A stretch of 18,467 nucleotides of DNA from CAYWXK01 sp964462515 (GCA_964462515.1 CAYWXK010000060.1:1-18467); one strand, 5' to 3'. Shown: positions 7,284-14,585, numbered from the stretch's first letter. Made by a program: numbers and translations. The notes: a model not told the origin generated them from the sequence alone.

Positions 7284-7301
7284 CCGTGCATCGCTGCACG
7301 G
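7284..7301 (+). promoter_or_regulatory. CCGTGCA/TGCACGG hairpin in the rpsA leader
   Basis: A perfect 7-bp stem with a TCGC loop lies 70 nt before the rpsA start. S1 is known to control its own translation through leader structure in some bacteria, so a regulatory role is possible but not shown here. No clear promoter could be named in the interval 7271-7370. Confidence 0.35.
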
Positions 7302-7370
7302 GGGCTTATCAGCGTAAGTGTGGGGCGCTGGCAGCCAAGCATTATAGACTCCACAGAGGAACTTAAATCT

Positions 7371-9254
7371 ATGGTTGATAGGAATTTGGTTAACAAGTTA
7401 GGTTTGTCGGAGGAGCAGCTTGACCAGCAGGTCAGCGAGATGTTCGGTGAAGAAGAAGGCAAATTTTTAGAAGCAGTTTTACAGAAGAAAGTAGATTCGC
7501 GGCTGCCAGGCACTATTTTGAAAGGAACAATTGTATCGCAGATAGGCAACGACGTTATAGTAGAGGTCGGGCTCAAAAGCGAAGGGGTTATCGAAGCAAG
7601 CGAATTTGACAGCCCCGACCAGATAGTGCCTGGAAAAGAGGTCGAGGTTCTTCTCGAGGATACCGACTCTGAAGGTGGGCTTATCCTGCTGAGCAAACGC
7701 AAGGCTGACACCATCAGAGGCTGGGAAACGATTATCAATACTAAAAAGGAGGAAGATGTAGTTAAGGGCAGGGTAATAAGGCGCATCAAAGGCGGATTGC
7801 TCGTTGATATTGGGGTGCCTGTATTTTTGCCGGCCTCACAGGTCGATATCAGAAAACCGGGGGACATCAGCAGACTTATAGGCAAGGAGATAGACTGTAA
7901 GATTCTCAAGATAGATGCTGAGGGCCGAAACATCGTTGTTTCGAGGCGAAAACTCATCGAGGAAGAACGCCATGCCAGTAAGGAAAAACTTCTGGCAGAA
8001 ATCGAAGTTGGTCAATTGCGAAAAGGCATTGTGAAAAACATCGCCGACTTCGGCGTGTTCGTGGATTTGGGCGGCATCGATGGCCTTCTGCACATTTCTG
8101 ATTTGAGCTGGGGCAGAATATCACACCCGTCGGAAGTTGTTCAGATCGACCAGGAAATCGAATGTGCTGTCATCGGCGTTGATAAGGCAAATGAGAAGAT
8201 TTCATTAGGTTTGAAGCAGAAGACACCCAGCCCGTGGGAAAATGTCGAACATCGCTACCTGGTGGGAGCCAGGGTAAAAGGCAAGGTCGTAAATGTGATG
8301 AATTATGGCGTTTTTGTCCGGCTCGAAGATGGGATTGAAGGGCTGGTACACATCAGCGAGATGAGCTGGACCAAACGTCTGGCACATCCGAGCGAGATGG
8401 TTAACTTAGGAGATGAGATAGAAGTAGCCGTCTTGAGCGTCAGCAAGGAAAAGCAGGAAATCTCGCTGGGTCTAAAGCAGACCGAGGTCAATCCCTGGAC
8501 AATAGCTTCTAAAAAATATCCCCAGGGCACCGTTGTTACCACTAAGGTGCGCAACGTGACCAATTTTGGGGCTTTTGTAGAGATAGAATCAGGCATCGAT
8601 GGTATGATACATATTTCAGATTTAAGCTGGACGAGGAAGTATAACCACCCCAGTGAGGCGCTTCAGAGGGGCCAGGAGATAAAATGTTTGGTTATGGATG
8701 TCAATGAGGAGAAACGCAGGATTTCGCTGGGAATAAAGCAGATGACCGAGGACCCGTGGATTAGTGCTATCCCGGAAAAATACATTCCGGGACATATTAT
8801 TAAGGGCAAAGTAGTAAAACTTACTAACTTTGGCGCATTTGTTGAGCTTGAGCCGGAGTTAGAGGGACTTTTGCATATTTCCGAGCTTGCAGACCACAAG
8901 ATTGATAAGCCTCAGGATGTCGTTAAGGTAGGCGACGAGATTGAGGTTAAGATTTTGAAAGTTGACACTGAGTCTCGCAAAATTGGTTTGAGTCTGCGAA
9001 GAGTTCGCTGGGCTGCCGAAGAACATGCCTCTGATTCAGGTAAGTGGCGAAAACGCGCACCTGTGCAAAGCGCTGCTGCCGAGACCGAACAATCTGTTAT
9101 GCCTGCTGAGCAGGCAAGCTCAGGCCAGGCAACGGGACAAGCAATTAGTCACCAGCCAGGCGAGCCAAGCAAGCAAGAGGTCGAACCGGCCAAGCACGAG
9201 AGCGAATCGGCTGGACAAGGCGCTGGCGATGTTGCTCAATCTGCCGAAAGCTGA
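7371..9254 (+). CDS. rpsA: 30S ribosomal protein S1
   Basis: A protein of 627 residues. The start at 7371 is used because AGAGGA precedes it and S1-type sequence begins there; the frame stays open back to 7245 but those 42 residues look like translated leader. Six S1 (OB-fold) domains lie at about 46-111, 130-195, 213-282, 298-369, 385-455 and 472-544. Domains 3-6 carry the clear FGVFV/FGAFV...GLLHIS pattern; the first two are diverged, as is usual since they bind the ribosome rather than RNA. The tail (545-627) is low-complexity, rich in Q, E, S and A. S1 helps structured mRNAs onto the 30S subunit, relevant to the long leaders in this window. No terminator with a T-run was found downstream. 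Confidence 0.95.
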   Translation: MVDRNLVNKLGLSEEQLDQQVSEMFGEEEGKFLEAVLQKKVDSRLPGTILKGTIVSQIGNDVIVEVGLKSEGVIEASEFDSPDQIVPGKEVEVLLEDTDSEGGLILLSKRKADTIRGWETIINTKKEEDVVKGRVIRRIKGGLLVDIGVPVFLPASQVDIRKPGDISRLIGKEIDCKILKIDAEGRNIVVSRRKLIEEERHASKEKLLAEIEVGQLRKGIVKNIADFGVFVDLGGIDGLLHISDLSWGRISHPSEVVQIDQEIECAVIGVDKANEKISLGLKQKTPSPWENVEHRYLVGARVKGKVVNVMNYGVFVRLEDGIEGLVHISEMSWTKRLAHPSEMVNLGDEIEVAVLSVSKEKQEISLGLKQTEVNPWTIASKKYPQGTVVTTKVRNVTNFGAFVEIESGIDGMIHISDLSWTRKYNHPSEALQRGQEIKCLVMDVNEEKRRISLGIKQMTEDPWISAIPEKYIPGHIIKGKVVKLTNFGAFVELEPELEGLLHISELADHKIDKPQDVVKVGDEIEVKILKVDTESRKIGLSLRRVRWAAEEHASDSGKWRKRAPVQSAAAETEQSVMPAEQASSGQATGQAISHQPGEPSKQEVEPAKHESESAGQGAGDVAQSAES

Positions 9255-9530
9255 TTGTTTGCATTCGCAGTTCCTGCCAGCCTGCCTTTGGTGGGCTAAA
9301 ATTAACCGGAGGACGGTCAAAGAGGACAAAGGAGTTGACCTGTGGGTGGAACCTCTCAATTTGGGATGAATGGAAAACATATTCTATAAAAAAACAAAAA
9401 AATCAGGTGGTGAAAAAGAATTTTTTATCAATTCATGCCCATAGAATAGCCGTAAGTTCTTGTAAATACAGAGATTAGGTGTTTCGTAAAATTTTAGTAA
9501 AAAATTTTGCCAAATTTTGTAAAAATTCTC
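9255..9530. other. Intergenic stretch after rpsA
   Basis: It holds a 7-bp hairpin with two wobbles (GCCTGCC-TTT-GGTGGGC, 9280-9296) without a T-run. A short candidate frame (GTG at 9342, 15 codons) lies 7 nt after AAAGGAG. A second frame (ATG at 9370, 24 codons, MENIFYKKTKKSGGEKEFF, stop 9442-9444) overlaps it. Neither is convincing. From 9480 on, A/T tracts lead into the promoter at 9531. Confidence 0.4.
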
Positions 9531-9560
9531 TTGACGAGAGTATAGCTAATTTGGTATAAA
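9531..9560 (+). promoter_or_regulatory. Sigma-70 promoter of the PEP-CTERM gene
   Basis: TTGACG (9531-9536), an 18-nt spacer and TATAAA (9555-9560), with AATTTGG just before the -10 box and A/T tracts upstream (9486-9528) that resemble an UP element. The predicted start is near 9567, about 390 nt before the PEP-CTERM start codon. It matches the promoter at 17199 in design. Confidence 0.7.
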
Positions 9561-9566
9561 TAGGTA

Positions 9567-9956
9567 ATTGGTGATGGTGAAGAGGGTGAGTTTCCTCCAT
9601 AGGAGGAGGAAGACAAGCCCACAAAAAAAGTTGATAAGCACAGGTTAAGGTGAAGGTCCTTGTTGCTTTGTGTTGTGAAGGTTTTTTGAGTTAAGTGCAA
9701 GGACGAAGGTTAATTTCTGTCTCTTTAATTTTGAAAGAGGGTAAAAGGCTTTGTGTCACATAGATTGTGAAGATTGCTGAAATACCTACAAAGCCCAAAA
9801 AAAGCTCTTTGACAAGCACAGGTTAGGTGAAGATTCTTGTAGCTTGTTAGAGTAAAGGTTTAAGACAAACATAACGCTCAATTTGTGTAGTGTTTGTCGA
9901 AAACAATTAAATGTTGTTTCGTTTTGTTTTTAGTATGAATTTTTAGGAGGAGTACG
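9567..9956 (+). ncRNA. Long structured 5' leader of the PEP-CTERM gene
   Basis: About 390 nt without an evident gene. Perfect stems seen: TCCTCC-ATA-GGAGGA (9593-9607), CTCTTT/AAAGAG (9721-9726, 9734-9739), GGCTTTGT/ACAAAGCC (9747-9754, 9788-9795), GACAAAC/GTTTGTC (9864-9870, 9892-9898) and AAACAA/TTGTTT (9901-9906, 9914-9919). The last is followed by a T-rich CGTTTTGTTTTTAG just before the ribosome site. An imperfect direct repeat occupies 9613-9690 and 9788-9866. GCTCTTTGACAA (9804-9815) resembles the boxA antitermination signal of rRNA leaders. A regulatory leader is a reasonable inference; no known riboswitch class was recognised. Confidence 0.5.
9613..9866 (+). repeat. Two-copy direct repeat within the leader
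   Basis: Copies at 9613-9690 and 9788-9866, about 178 nt apart. The core is GATAAGCACAGGTTAAGGTG in the first and GACAAGCACAGGTTAGGTG in the second. By hand the 36-nt core (9633-9668 against 9811-9845) matches at 31 positions with one gap. Confidence 0.65.
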
Positions 9957-11342
9957 ATGTTTAAGAAATCGTTAGTATGTTTAATTGTTATGTTGCTGGT
10001 TTCAGCCACAGGCTTTGCTGCCGTTGGTCAGTTTGATGCCAGTGAAAACATTGGCTATCCAGATGGTATGGACCCCGGTTGGACAACCTATGACAACACG
10101 ACTGGTTCCTATATGATAACGGGCGGCGGTGGAGACCTCTGGGATAATTATGACCAGTTCACCTACGCCTACAAGAGTGTTACCGGCAATATGCGTATGA
10201 CAGCCTACTATCAGTGGATGCCTGATATGGACCCATTCTTCGGTGACTGGGGCAAGATGGGAACTATGTTAAGGTACACCACAGACCCCCGTTCCCAGCA
10301 TATCACGCCTGTAATGCGTAGAGGCGGTAATGGAGATTATGTTGGCGTGCAATACCGCAGTGACTATGACGGCGGCAGCGGCGATTATGGAAATGTAGGT
10401 TGGCAGGCACAGCCGATTGGTCTGGGCATTCAGAGAATTCAATATGGTGTTCTGGACATCATTACGCCCCTTTACAACAAGGGTAGTGGCTGGCAGTCTT
10501 TCGGCGGCCAAGTCAGAACAGGTGTGCCGAATACTGTGCTGTTTGGCTCTATGGTCATGTCAGGGGAGCAATGGAGATGGGGCTATGCAAATGCAAAGGT
10601 TACGGATGTGACTTTTAGTGACCCAGTGCAATACCTTCCGAACGTTGATAATCCCGATGGAATATGCCCACAGGAACCTGGCTTCAAGATTCGCACCGTG
10701 AAAAAGGCAGACGGCAACTGGGGCTCTGGCGATGACGCAGTGTACCAGACGATGAATGACCTGCTCGATAATAAGCTTCCGAAGGGCATTGGTCGCACTG
10801 AGTTTGACCCTGAATCAGGCGAGTTTTATGACATCTACGAAGAAAGTCGAATTTCGCCGTATGTTAACCTGCACGATAGTGATGGCACAGGTAATTTCGG
10901 CAATGACGAGTCATATCCGTGCGTGGACCCATTTGAGCAGCCGACCGCAAACCCAGCCGCTGGTGATAACGACGATCACTTCGCGACTGAGGCCATTGCT
11001 TGCATCCATCTGACAGCAGGTCTGCATATCATTGGCGTCAACAGCGATGACGGTGCAATCGTTAAGATTGGCGGCGTCGAAATTGGCAGGACTGAAGCTT
11101 GGAAGGGTTCTTCTAATAGAGACTTCCTGTTCAATGTCGTAACAGAAGGCCTCTATTCATTCCAGGCGAGAAATCTCGAAGGTGGTGGTGGAGCGTCCTT
11201 TGAACTGTACTACTTTCTGAAGGACGGCACCAGGATTCTGCTCGGCGACCCTCGTGGTCCGGCAGTCTATGTTCCTGAGCCGGCCACAATTGCATTACTT
11301 AGCCTTGGCGGATTACTGCTTGGCATTCGGAGAAAACGCTAA
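9957..11342 (+). CDS. PEP-CTERM exported protein with PA14-like region
   Basis: A protein of 461 residues. AGGAGG lies 7 nt before the ATG. It starts with a Sec signal peptide (MFKKSLVCLIVMLLVSATGFA) and ends with a textbook PEP-CTERM signal: VPEP at 439-442, a hydrophobic stretch ATIALLSLGGLLLG, then RRKR. Such proteins are processed at the membrane by an exosortase (not in this window) and released or attached at the surface. Residues about 25-230 look like a beta-sandwich with many glycines and aromatics. Residues about 345-430 (GLHIIGVNSDDGAIVKIGG, then a YSFQARNLEGGGG stretch) have the pattern of PA14-like carbohydrate-binding modules. The gene stands alone, with its own promoter, a long leader and a strong terminator. 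Its ligand is unknown; the PA14-like call is by pattern only. Confidence 0.88.
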   Translation: MFKKSLVCLIVMLLVSATGFAAVGQFDASENIGYPDGMDPGWTTYDNTTGSYMITGGGGDLWDNYDQFTYAYKSVTGNMRMTAYYQWMPDMDPFFGDWGKMGTMLRYTTDPRSQHITPVMRRGGNGDYVGVQYRSDYDGGSGDYGNVGWQAQPIGLGIQRIQYGVLDIITPLYNKGSGWQSFGGQVRTGVPNTVLFGSMVMSGEQWRWGYANAKVTDVTFSDPVQYLPNVDNPDGICPQEPGFKIRTVKKADGNWGSGDDAVYQTMNDLLDNKLPKGIGRTEFDPESGEFYDIYEESRISPYVNLHDSDGTGNFGNDESYPCVDPFEQPTANPAAGDNDDHFATEAIACIHLTAGLHIIGVNSDDGAIVKIGGVEIGRTEAWKGSSNRDFLFNVVTEGLYSFQARNLEGGGGASFELYYFLKDGTRILLGDPRGPAVYVPEPATIALLSLGGLLLGIRRKR

Positions 11343-11384
11343 TCCGAATATTTAAAGTGGCCGATTGATTTATTTGCATCATTA

Positions 11385-11428
11385 CGGGGCCTATCCCGAC
11401 AGTTCGGGATAGGCCCCGGTTGTTTTTT
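11385..11428 (+). terminator. Strong intrinsic terminator after the PEP-CTERM gene
   Basis: A perfect 15-bp stem (11385-11399 with 11404-11418, loop CAGT) is followed by GTTGTTTTTTG. The inner TCCCGA-CAGT-TCGGGA looks like a dispersed palindrome put to use as a terminator. Confidence 0.85.
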
Positions 11429-11547
11429 GCGCCTGGATAGTTGGACGATTGGACAACAATTCATATTTAGCCCGCCGCTTGTCCGCCGAAGGTGTGGTTT
11501 TACGGCGGGTTGTCCTTGATGCAAGCCCTACGACTAATCATGATGTT

Positions 11548-11706
11548 GTCATTGCGAGCGACTTGTCCGCCGTCCTGTCCGGCGTAGCGCAAGCGAAGTT
11601 CGGAAGCTTTGGCGAAGGCGGAAGCGAAGCAATCTCTGACGCTTGATATTTTGATATTAGGAGGATTGCCACGCCCCGCACCCTATGGTGCAGGGCTCGC
11701 AATGAC
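11548..11706. mobile_element. 159-bp MITE-like inverted-repeat element (CATTGCGAGC type)
   Basis: The ends GTCATTGCGAGC (11548-11559) and GCTCGCAATGAC (11695-11706) are perfect 12-bp inverted repeats. The inside contains GAAGCAATCTC and GGAGGATTGCC, which partly pair with each other, and at 11577-11607 a module also found reversed at 2215-2244. It encodes no protein. This GTCATTGCGAG...CTCGCAATGAC pattern is a common bacterial dispersed palindrome. No target duplication is evident. Confidence 0.65.
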
Positions 11707-11829
11707 GCTTATATAGTCGATATATTTATGAAACGGGGTAATAATGCCAAAATTTAATGGATTTCTATCCCAAAAGTGATAGGTTTATTTGACAAATCCT
11801 CGGGCTATGATACCTTAAATAAAGCACCT

Positions 11830-11906
11830 CGCACCAAAAGTTCGGCTGAGCAAAAGCTATCAGGCAAAGGCCGTCAATAACTTTTATCAACGGTTCTTTT
11901 GGTGCG
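11830..11906. mobile_element. 77-bp terminal-inverted-repeat element present in only one duplicate
   Basis: Perfect 11-bp ends CGCACCAAAAG (11830-11840) and CTTTTGGTGCG (11896-11906) bound a short non-coding sequence. In the second copy of the duplication the same spot (after GCACCT, before CTGAAAATCTG) holds only a few bases. It therefore either inserted after the duplication or was lost from the other copy. No clear target duplication is seen. Confidence 0.65.
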
Positions 11907-11930
11907 GGGCTGAAAATCTGCAATTTCACG

Positions 11931-11960
11931 TTACAAGTTTACCTGAAGGCAGGATATAAT
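11931..11960 (+). promoter_or_regulatory. Candidate promoter of the short membrane gene
   Basis: TTACAA (11931-11936), an 18-nt spacer and a perfect TATAAT (11955-11960). The -35 box is weak. The same arrangement is kept in the second copy at 12598-12627. The leader of about 110 nt has a small CTCCC/GGGAG stem that also survives in both copies with a changed loop. Confidence 0.4.
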
Positions 11961-12075
11961 AGTAAGAGTCCGGGGCTGGTTAATTATCCCTGATGCCTGA
12001 TGCGTGCTCCCTCTTGTGGGGAGAATTTATAATTATATAAACTTAAACTGTGTCATAATTTGGAGGTTTATAACT

Positions 12076-12486
12076 ATGTTGCTATGGGTTTTCAGAGTCA
12101 TCTTTCTTATCGTTGTCGTTGGTGTGCTTCTGGTCAGCGCAACTTCTGATGTGATGACCGATCCAAGAAATGCCACCAGTTGGTGGGCGATGGTAATAAG
12201 CGGTACAGGGATGATGATATTTGTTTTTTTCCTGGATTTTCTAACTCCCAAGAAAAACAAGAAAAAACTCAGTGCTCTGGCCGGCGTTTTCATCGGCCTG
12301 CTTGTTGGTATGCTTATTAGTAAAGCACTGGCGCCGGCGGTGGATATGATAGATGAGACGTATAGGATTGAGCTAATAACACAGTCGATTGGAGCAATTA
12401 AATGGATGCTGGGTATATGTATATGTTTTCTTACTATCAGTATTGGAGTAAAGATTTTTTCATATTTTCCCTTTTATCACGAATAG
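12076..12486 (+). CDS. Short membrane protein, truncated paralogue of the YacL N-terminal domain
   Basis: A protein of 136 residues. The ATG at 12076 has GGAGG 9 nt upstream, identical to the downstream gene; the frame stays open to 12004 but lacks a ribosome site there. It matches residues 1-120 of the next gene closely, with about three or four membrane segments (5-20, 36-55, 65-85, 108-122), but stops after an unrelated tail, GVKIFSYFPFYHE. The PIN nuclease and TRAM domains are absent. Comparing the copies by hand gives about 14 silent and 16 amino-acid-changing codons plus a 9-nt in-frame indel, more silent changes than random drift would give. It may therefore be a working membrane partner and not a dead fragment, though a decaying remnant is still possible. 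Confidence 0.65.
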   Translation: MLLWVFRVIFLIVVVGVLLVSATSDVMTDPRNATSWWAMVISGTGMMIFVFFLDFLTPKKNKKKLSALAGVFIGLLVGMLISKALAPAVDMIDETYRIELITQSIGAIKWMLGICICFLTISIGVKIFSYFPFYHE

Positions 12487-13104
12487 TGCCAAAATTCGAT
12501 AGCTTTCTACTCCAAAAGGGGTAGGTTGGTTTGACAAATCCTCGGGCTATGATACCTTAAAATAGAGCACCTGTGTCTGAAAATCTGCAATTTCACGTTA
12601 CAAGTCTACCTGAAGGCAGGGTATAATAGTAAGAGGCCAGGGCTGGTTAACTATCTCTGATGCCTGATGCGTGCTCCCTCTTGGTAGGGAGAATTTATAA
12701 TTATATAAACTGAAACTGTGTCATAATTTGGAGGTTTATAACTATGTTGCTATGGGTTTTCAGAGCCATCTTTCTTATCGTTGTCGTTGGAGTGCTTCTA
12801 ACCACCGCAACTTCTGAGGAGATAACAAAACCGCAGAATACCACCAGCTGGTGGGCGATGGTAATAAGCGGGACAGGGATGATGATATTTGTCTTTTTCC
12901 TGGATTTTCTAACTCCTAAGAAAAAACTTAGCGCTCTGGCCGGCGTTTTCTTCGGCCTGCTTGTTGGTATGCTTATTAGCGGAGCTCTGGCGCCGGCGGT
13001 GGATATGATAGCTGAGATATATAAGATTGAGCTAATACCACAGTCGATTGGGGCAATTAAATATATGCTGGGTATATGTATATGTTTTCTTACCATCAGT
13101 ATTG
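12484..13104 (+). repeat. Tandem duplication, copy 2
   Basis: Second copy of the unit at 11742-12445, starting TAGTGCCAAAATT directly after the unique 38-nt tail of copy 1. It lacks the 77-bp element. It continues into the full-length YacL-like gene, so this is likely the ancestral arrangement. Confidence 0.85.
12598..12627 (+). promoter_or_regulatory. Candidate promoter of the yacL-like gene
   Basis: TTACAA (12598-12603), an 18-nt spacer and TATAAT (12622-12627), the duplicate of the promoter at 11931. A second possibility upstream in both copies is TTTGACA near 12531 with a poor -10 box. Confidence 0.4.
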
Positions 13105-13847
13105 TGATAAGGACCAAGGACGATGTGCGTTTTGTAATTCCTTATGTTGAGTTTGCAAAGCAAACCAAAGGCGCCAGGCCCCTGGTTCTGGATACCTCAG
13201 CAATCATCGATGGGCGTGTTGCGGATTTGTGTCAGAGTAAATTGTTCGATGCCCCGGTGGTTGTCCCGCGTTTTGTGCTCACGGAGCTGCAGATGTTGGC
13301 GGATTCTTCTGATAAGCTAAAACGCAACCGCGGCAGGCGCGGACTTGACATCCTTCGCAAGATGCAGTCCAGTTCCGCAATCGATGTAGAGATTGACGAC
13401 ACAATGATGGCGGAGATCGAGGAGACCAGAGGCGTTGACCAGAAGCTGATGATATTCACCAAGAGCCGCAACGGCAGGCTCGCAACGACAGACTACAACC
13501 TCAGCAAGGTTGCACAACTGCGCGAGGTCGATGTGGTCAATATAAATGATATGGCCAATTCGCTTAAAGTTATTGTCCTGCCGGGTGAGCCTATGGAAGT
13601 TAAAATTATAAAGCCCGGCGAAGAGGCCGAGCAGGGAATCGGTTATCTTGATGATGGGACAATGGTTGTTGTTGAAGGCGGTCGAAATAAAATCGGACGC
13701 CAGGTGGTTATCGGTGTAACCAGCTCGCTTCAGACCTCTGCAGGTAAGATGATTTTCGGCAAATTTGATAGCTTTGCGTCCGAGAGTGGCGGGGAAAGTC
13801 GGCGAGCAATAAACAAAAGGCCCGCCGAAACAGGCGCAAGAGAATAA
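12744..13847 (+). CDS. YacL-like membrane PIN-TRAM domain protein
   Basis: A protein of 367 residues. GGAGG lies 9 nt before the ATG. Residues 1-122 form a membrane domain of about four helices. A cytoplasmic PIN domain follows (146-275) with the acidic metal-binding residues D150 (LVLDTSAIIDGR), E181 (LTELQ), D232 (VDQKL) and D250 (TTDYNL). A TRAM-like beta-barrel (280-340, MEVKIIKPGEEAEQG, IGRQVVIGV) and a charged tail end it. This is the layout of the Bacillus YacL family, predicted membrane-bound RNases; PIN gives the nuclease and TRAM the RNA binding. All catalytic acids are present. Its first 120 residues and promoter are duplicated upstream. The target RNA is unknown and the symbol is left blank because function is not settled. 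Confidence 0.9.
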   Translation: MLLWVFRAIFLIVVVGVLLTTATSEEITKPQNTTSWWAMVISGTGMMIFVFFLDFLTPKKKLSALAGVFFGLLVGMLISGALAPAVDMIAEIYKIELIPQSIGAIKYMLGICICFLTISIVIRTKDDVRFVIPYVEFAKQTKGARPLVLDTSAIIDGRVADLCQSKLFDAPVVVPRFVLTELQMLADSSDKLKRNRGRRGLDILRKMQSSSAIDVEIDDTMMAEIEETRGVDQKLMIFTKSRNGRLATTDYNLSKVAQLREVDVVNINDMANSLKVIVLPGEPMEVKIIKPGEEAEQGIGYLDDGTMVVVEGGRNKIGRQVVIGVTSSLQTSAGKMIFGKFDSFASESGGESRRAINKRPAETGARE

Positions 13848-13872
13848 AAGCTAAAAGCTTAAAGCTAAAAGC
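13845..13872. repeat. AAAAGCT oligo repeat over the yacL-like stop codon
   Basis: Four imperfect units of TAAAAGC / TTAAAGC start within the TAA stop of the PIN-TRAM gene. This is another phrase-type short repeat at a gene boundary, like 331-415 and 1953-1983. Confidence 0.5.
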
Positions 13873-13874
13873 GA

Positions 13875-13910
13875 AAAACTGTGGAATTCATCAGTTTTAC
13901 ATTTTTAACT
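13875..13910. terminator. Hairpin between convergent genes
   Basis: AAAACTG (13875-13881) pairs with CAGTTTT (13892-13898), loop of 10, followed by ACATTTTTAACTTT. It sits in the 63-nt gap between two convergent genes and could end transcription from both sides. The AT-rich stem is weak. Confidence 0.4.
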
Positions 13911-14585
13911 TTACGTTTTTCGTTCTCGCAGGAGGCATTTGAGAAAAAAAGCAATAGCGATTATGTGGCCTGCTGCAAATAACGGCCAGTAGAAATGCGA
14001 TTGGAAGTCTGGCTTGGTGATGTGCCGACCCGCAATGCAAAAGGAGCTGACCACGATAAGGCTGGATAGACAGAAAACCAGCCAATCGGTTGGGGTGGCT
14101 TTGATGGGTTTAGCGTTGTAGCCAGGATATAGAATGGCTATTGCGAAAACAAGCAGCGTAACCGAGATAAGGAGAGGCGCCAGGATCGGTGAGGCCCAGG
14201 TGAGCGGTATCAAAAATAAGATGTCCCAGTCCATAATTGATTCTGGCCACCCCAGAAGGATTTTGAGCCAGACGTAATAGAATATGTCCCAGACTGCGAA
14301 AATGGTCAGAAAGTAGGCAAATCGCTCCTGCAAATTCCGGCCAAAAAGCCAGGCAGCGGTGAGAATTAAAACTATCGTCGCGGCCTCCCTGCCGATTTCA
14401 GTAAATAATAGCGGCTTCCACAGCGGGCTGATTCCAAAATTAGTCAGTGGAAAACCAAAGCCATCGGGATGAAAGATTGTTCGTAGATACACAACCACGG
14501 CCGCCTCAATGTATCCAAAAGCGATGCCGAATACGACAACAATGCAGAATCTTTTGAGCATCGGTTTGGGTGGCTCGGAGCACAT
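13911..14585 (-). CDS. Multi-pass membrane protein of unknown function
   Basis: A protein of 224 residues. AGGA lies about 10 nt before the ATG at 14585; a second ATG at 14561 (MLKRFC) is an alternative. About six membrane helices are visible: 11-33, 62-82, 87-110, 121-152, 168-186 and 198-218. Striking polar or aromatic stretches in or next to the helices are FGYIEAAVVVYLR, TEIGREAATIV and ERFAYFLTIFAVWDIFYYVW, then LLGWPES. I have an impression of similar uncharacterised proteins in environmental genomes but know no function. It lies 34 nt after ispG on the same strand, probably co-transcribed, which may or may not mean a link to isoprenoids. The conserved-looking Glu and Arg within helices suggest a transport or catalytic role; this is a guess. 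Confidence 0.75.
   Translation of the reverse strand: MCSEPPKPMLKRFCIVVVFGIAFGYIEAAVVVYLRTIFHPDGFGFPLTNFGISPLWKPLLFTEIGREAATIVLILTAAWLFGRNLQERFAYFLTIFAVWDIFYYVWLKILLGWPESIMDWDILFLIPLTWASPILAPLLISVTLLVFAIAILYPGYNAKPIKATPTDWLVFCLSSLIVVSSFCIAGRHITKPDFQSHFYWPLFAAGHIIAIAFFLKCLLRERKT

Larger units (their letters stand above)
11742..12445 (+). repeat. Tandem duplication, copy 1 (promoter, leader and membrane domain)
   Basis: The stretch from TAATGCCAAAATT to TATTG at 12445 is repeated at 12484-13104. The repeat includes the upstream region, a candidate promoter, the leader, the ribosome site and the first ~120 codons. This copy additionally contains the 77-bp element at 11830-11906 and three extra codons. 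Beyond 12445 the sequences are unrelated. Confidence 0.85.

Noticed and set aside
7245..7370. 42-residue N-terminal extension of rpsA
   Set aside because: Overlaps the ispH terminator region and a leader hairpin; S1-like sequence and a ribosome site begin at 7371.
7058..7957. Long minus-strand frame (299 codons) across the ispH end and rpsA start
   Set aside because: Serine/leucine-rich antisense shadow crossing two real genes and a terminator.
9025..9369. Plus-strand frame of 114 codons overlapping the rpsA tail
   Set aside because: Out-of-frame reading of the low-complexity S1 tail; no ribosome site.
9567..9956. Cyclic-di-GMP (GEMM-I) riboswitch in the PEP-CTERM leader
   Set aside because: AGCACAGG and ACAAAGCCC look faintly similar to parts of the class, but the conserved core and its stems cannot be matched.
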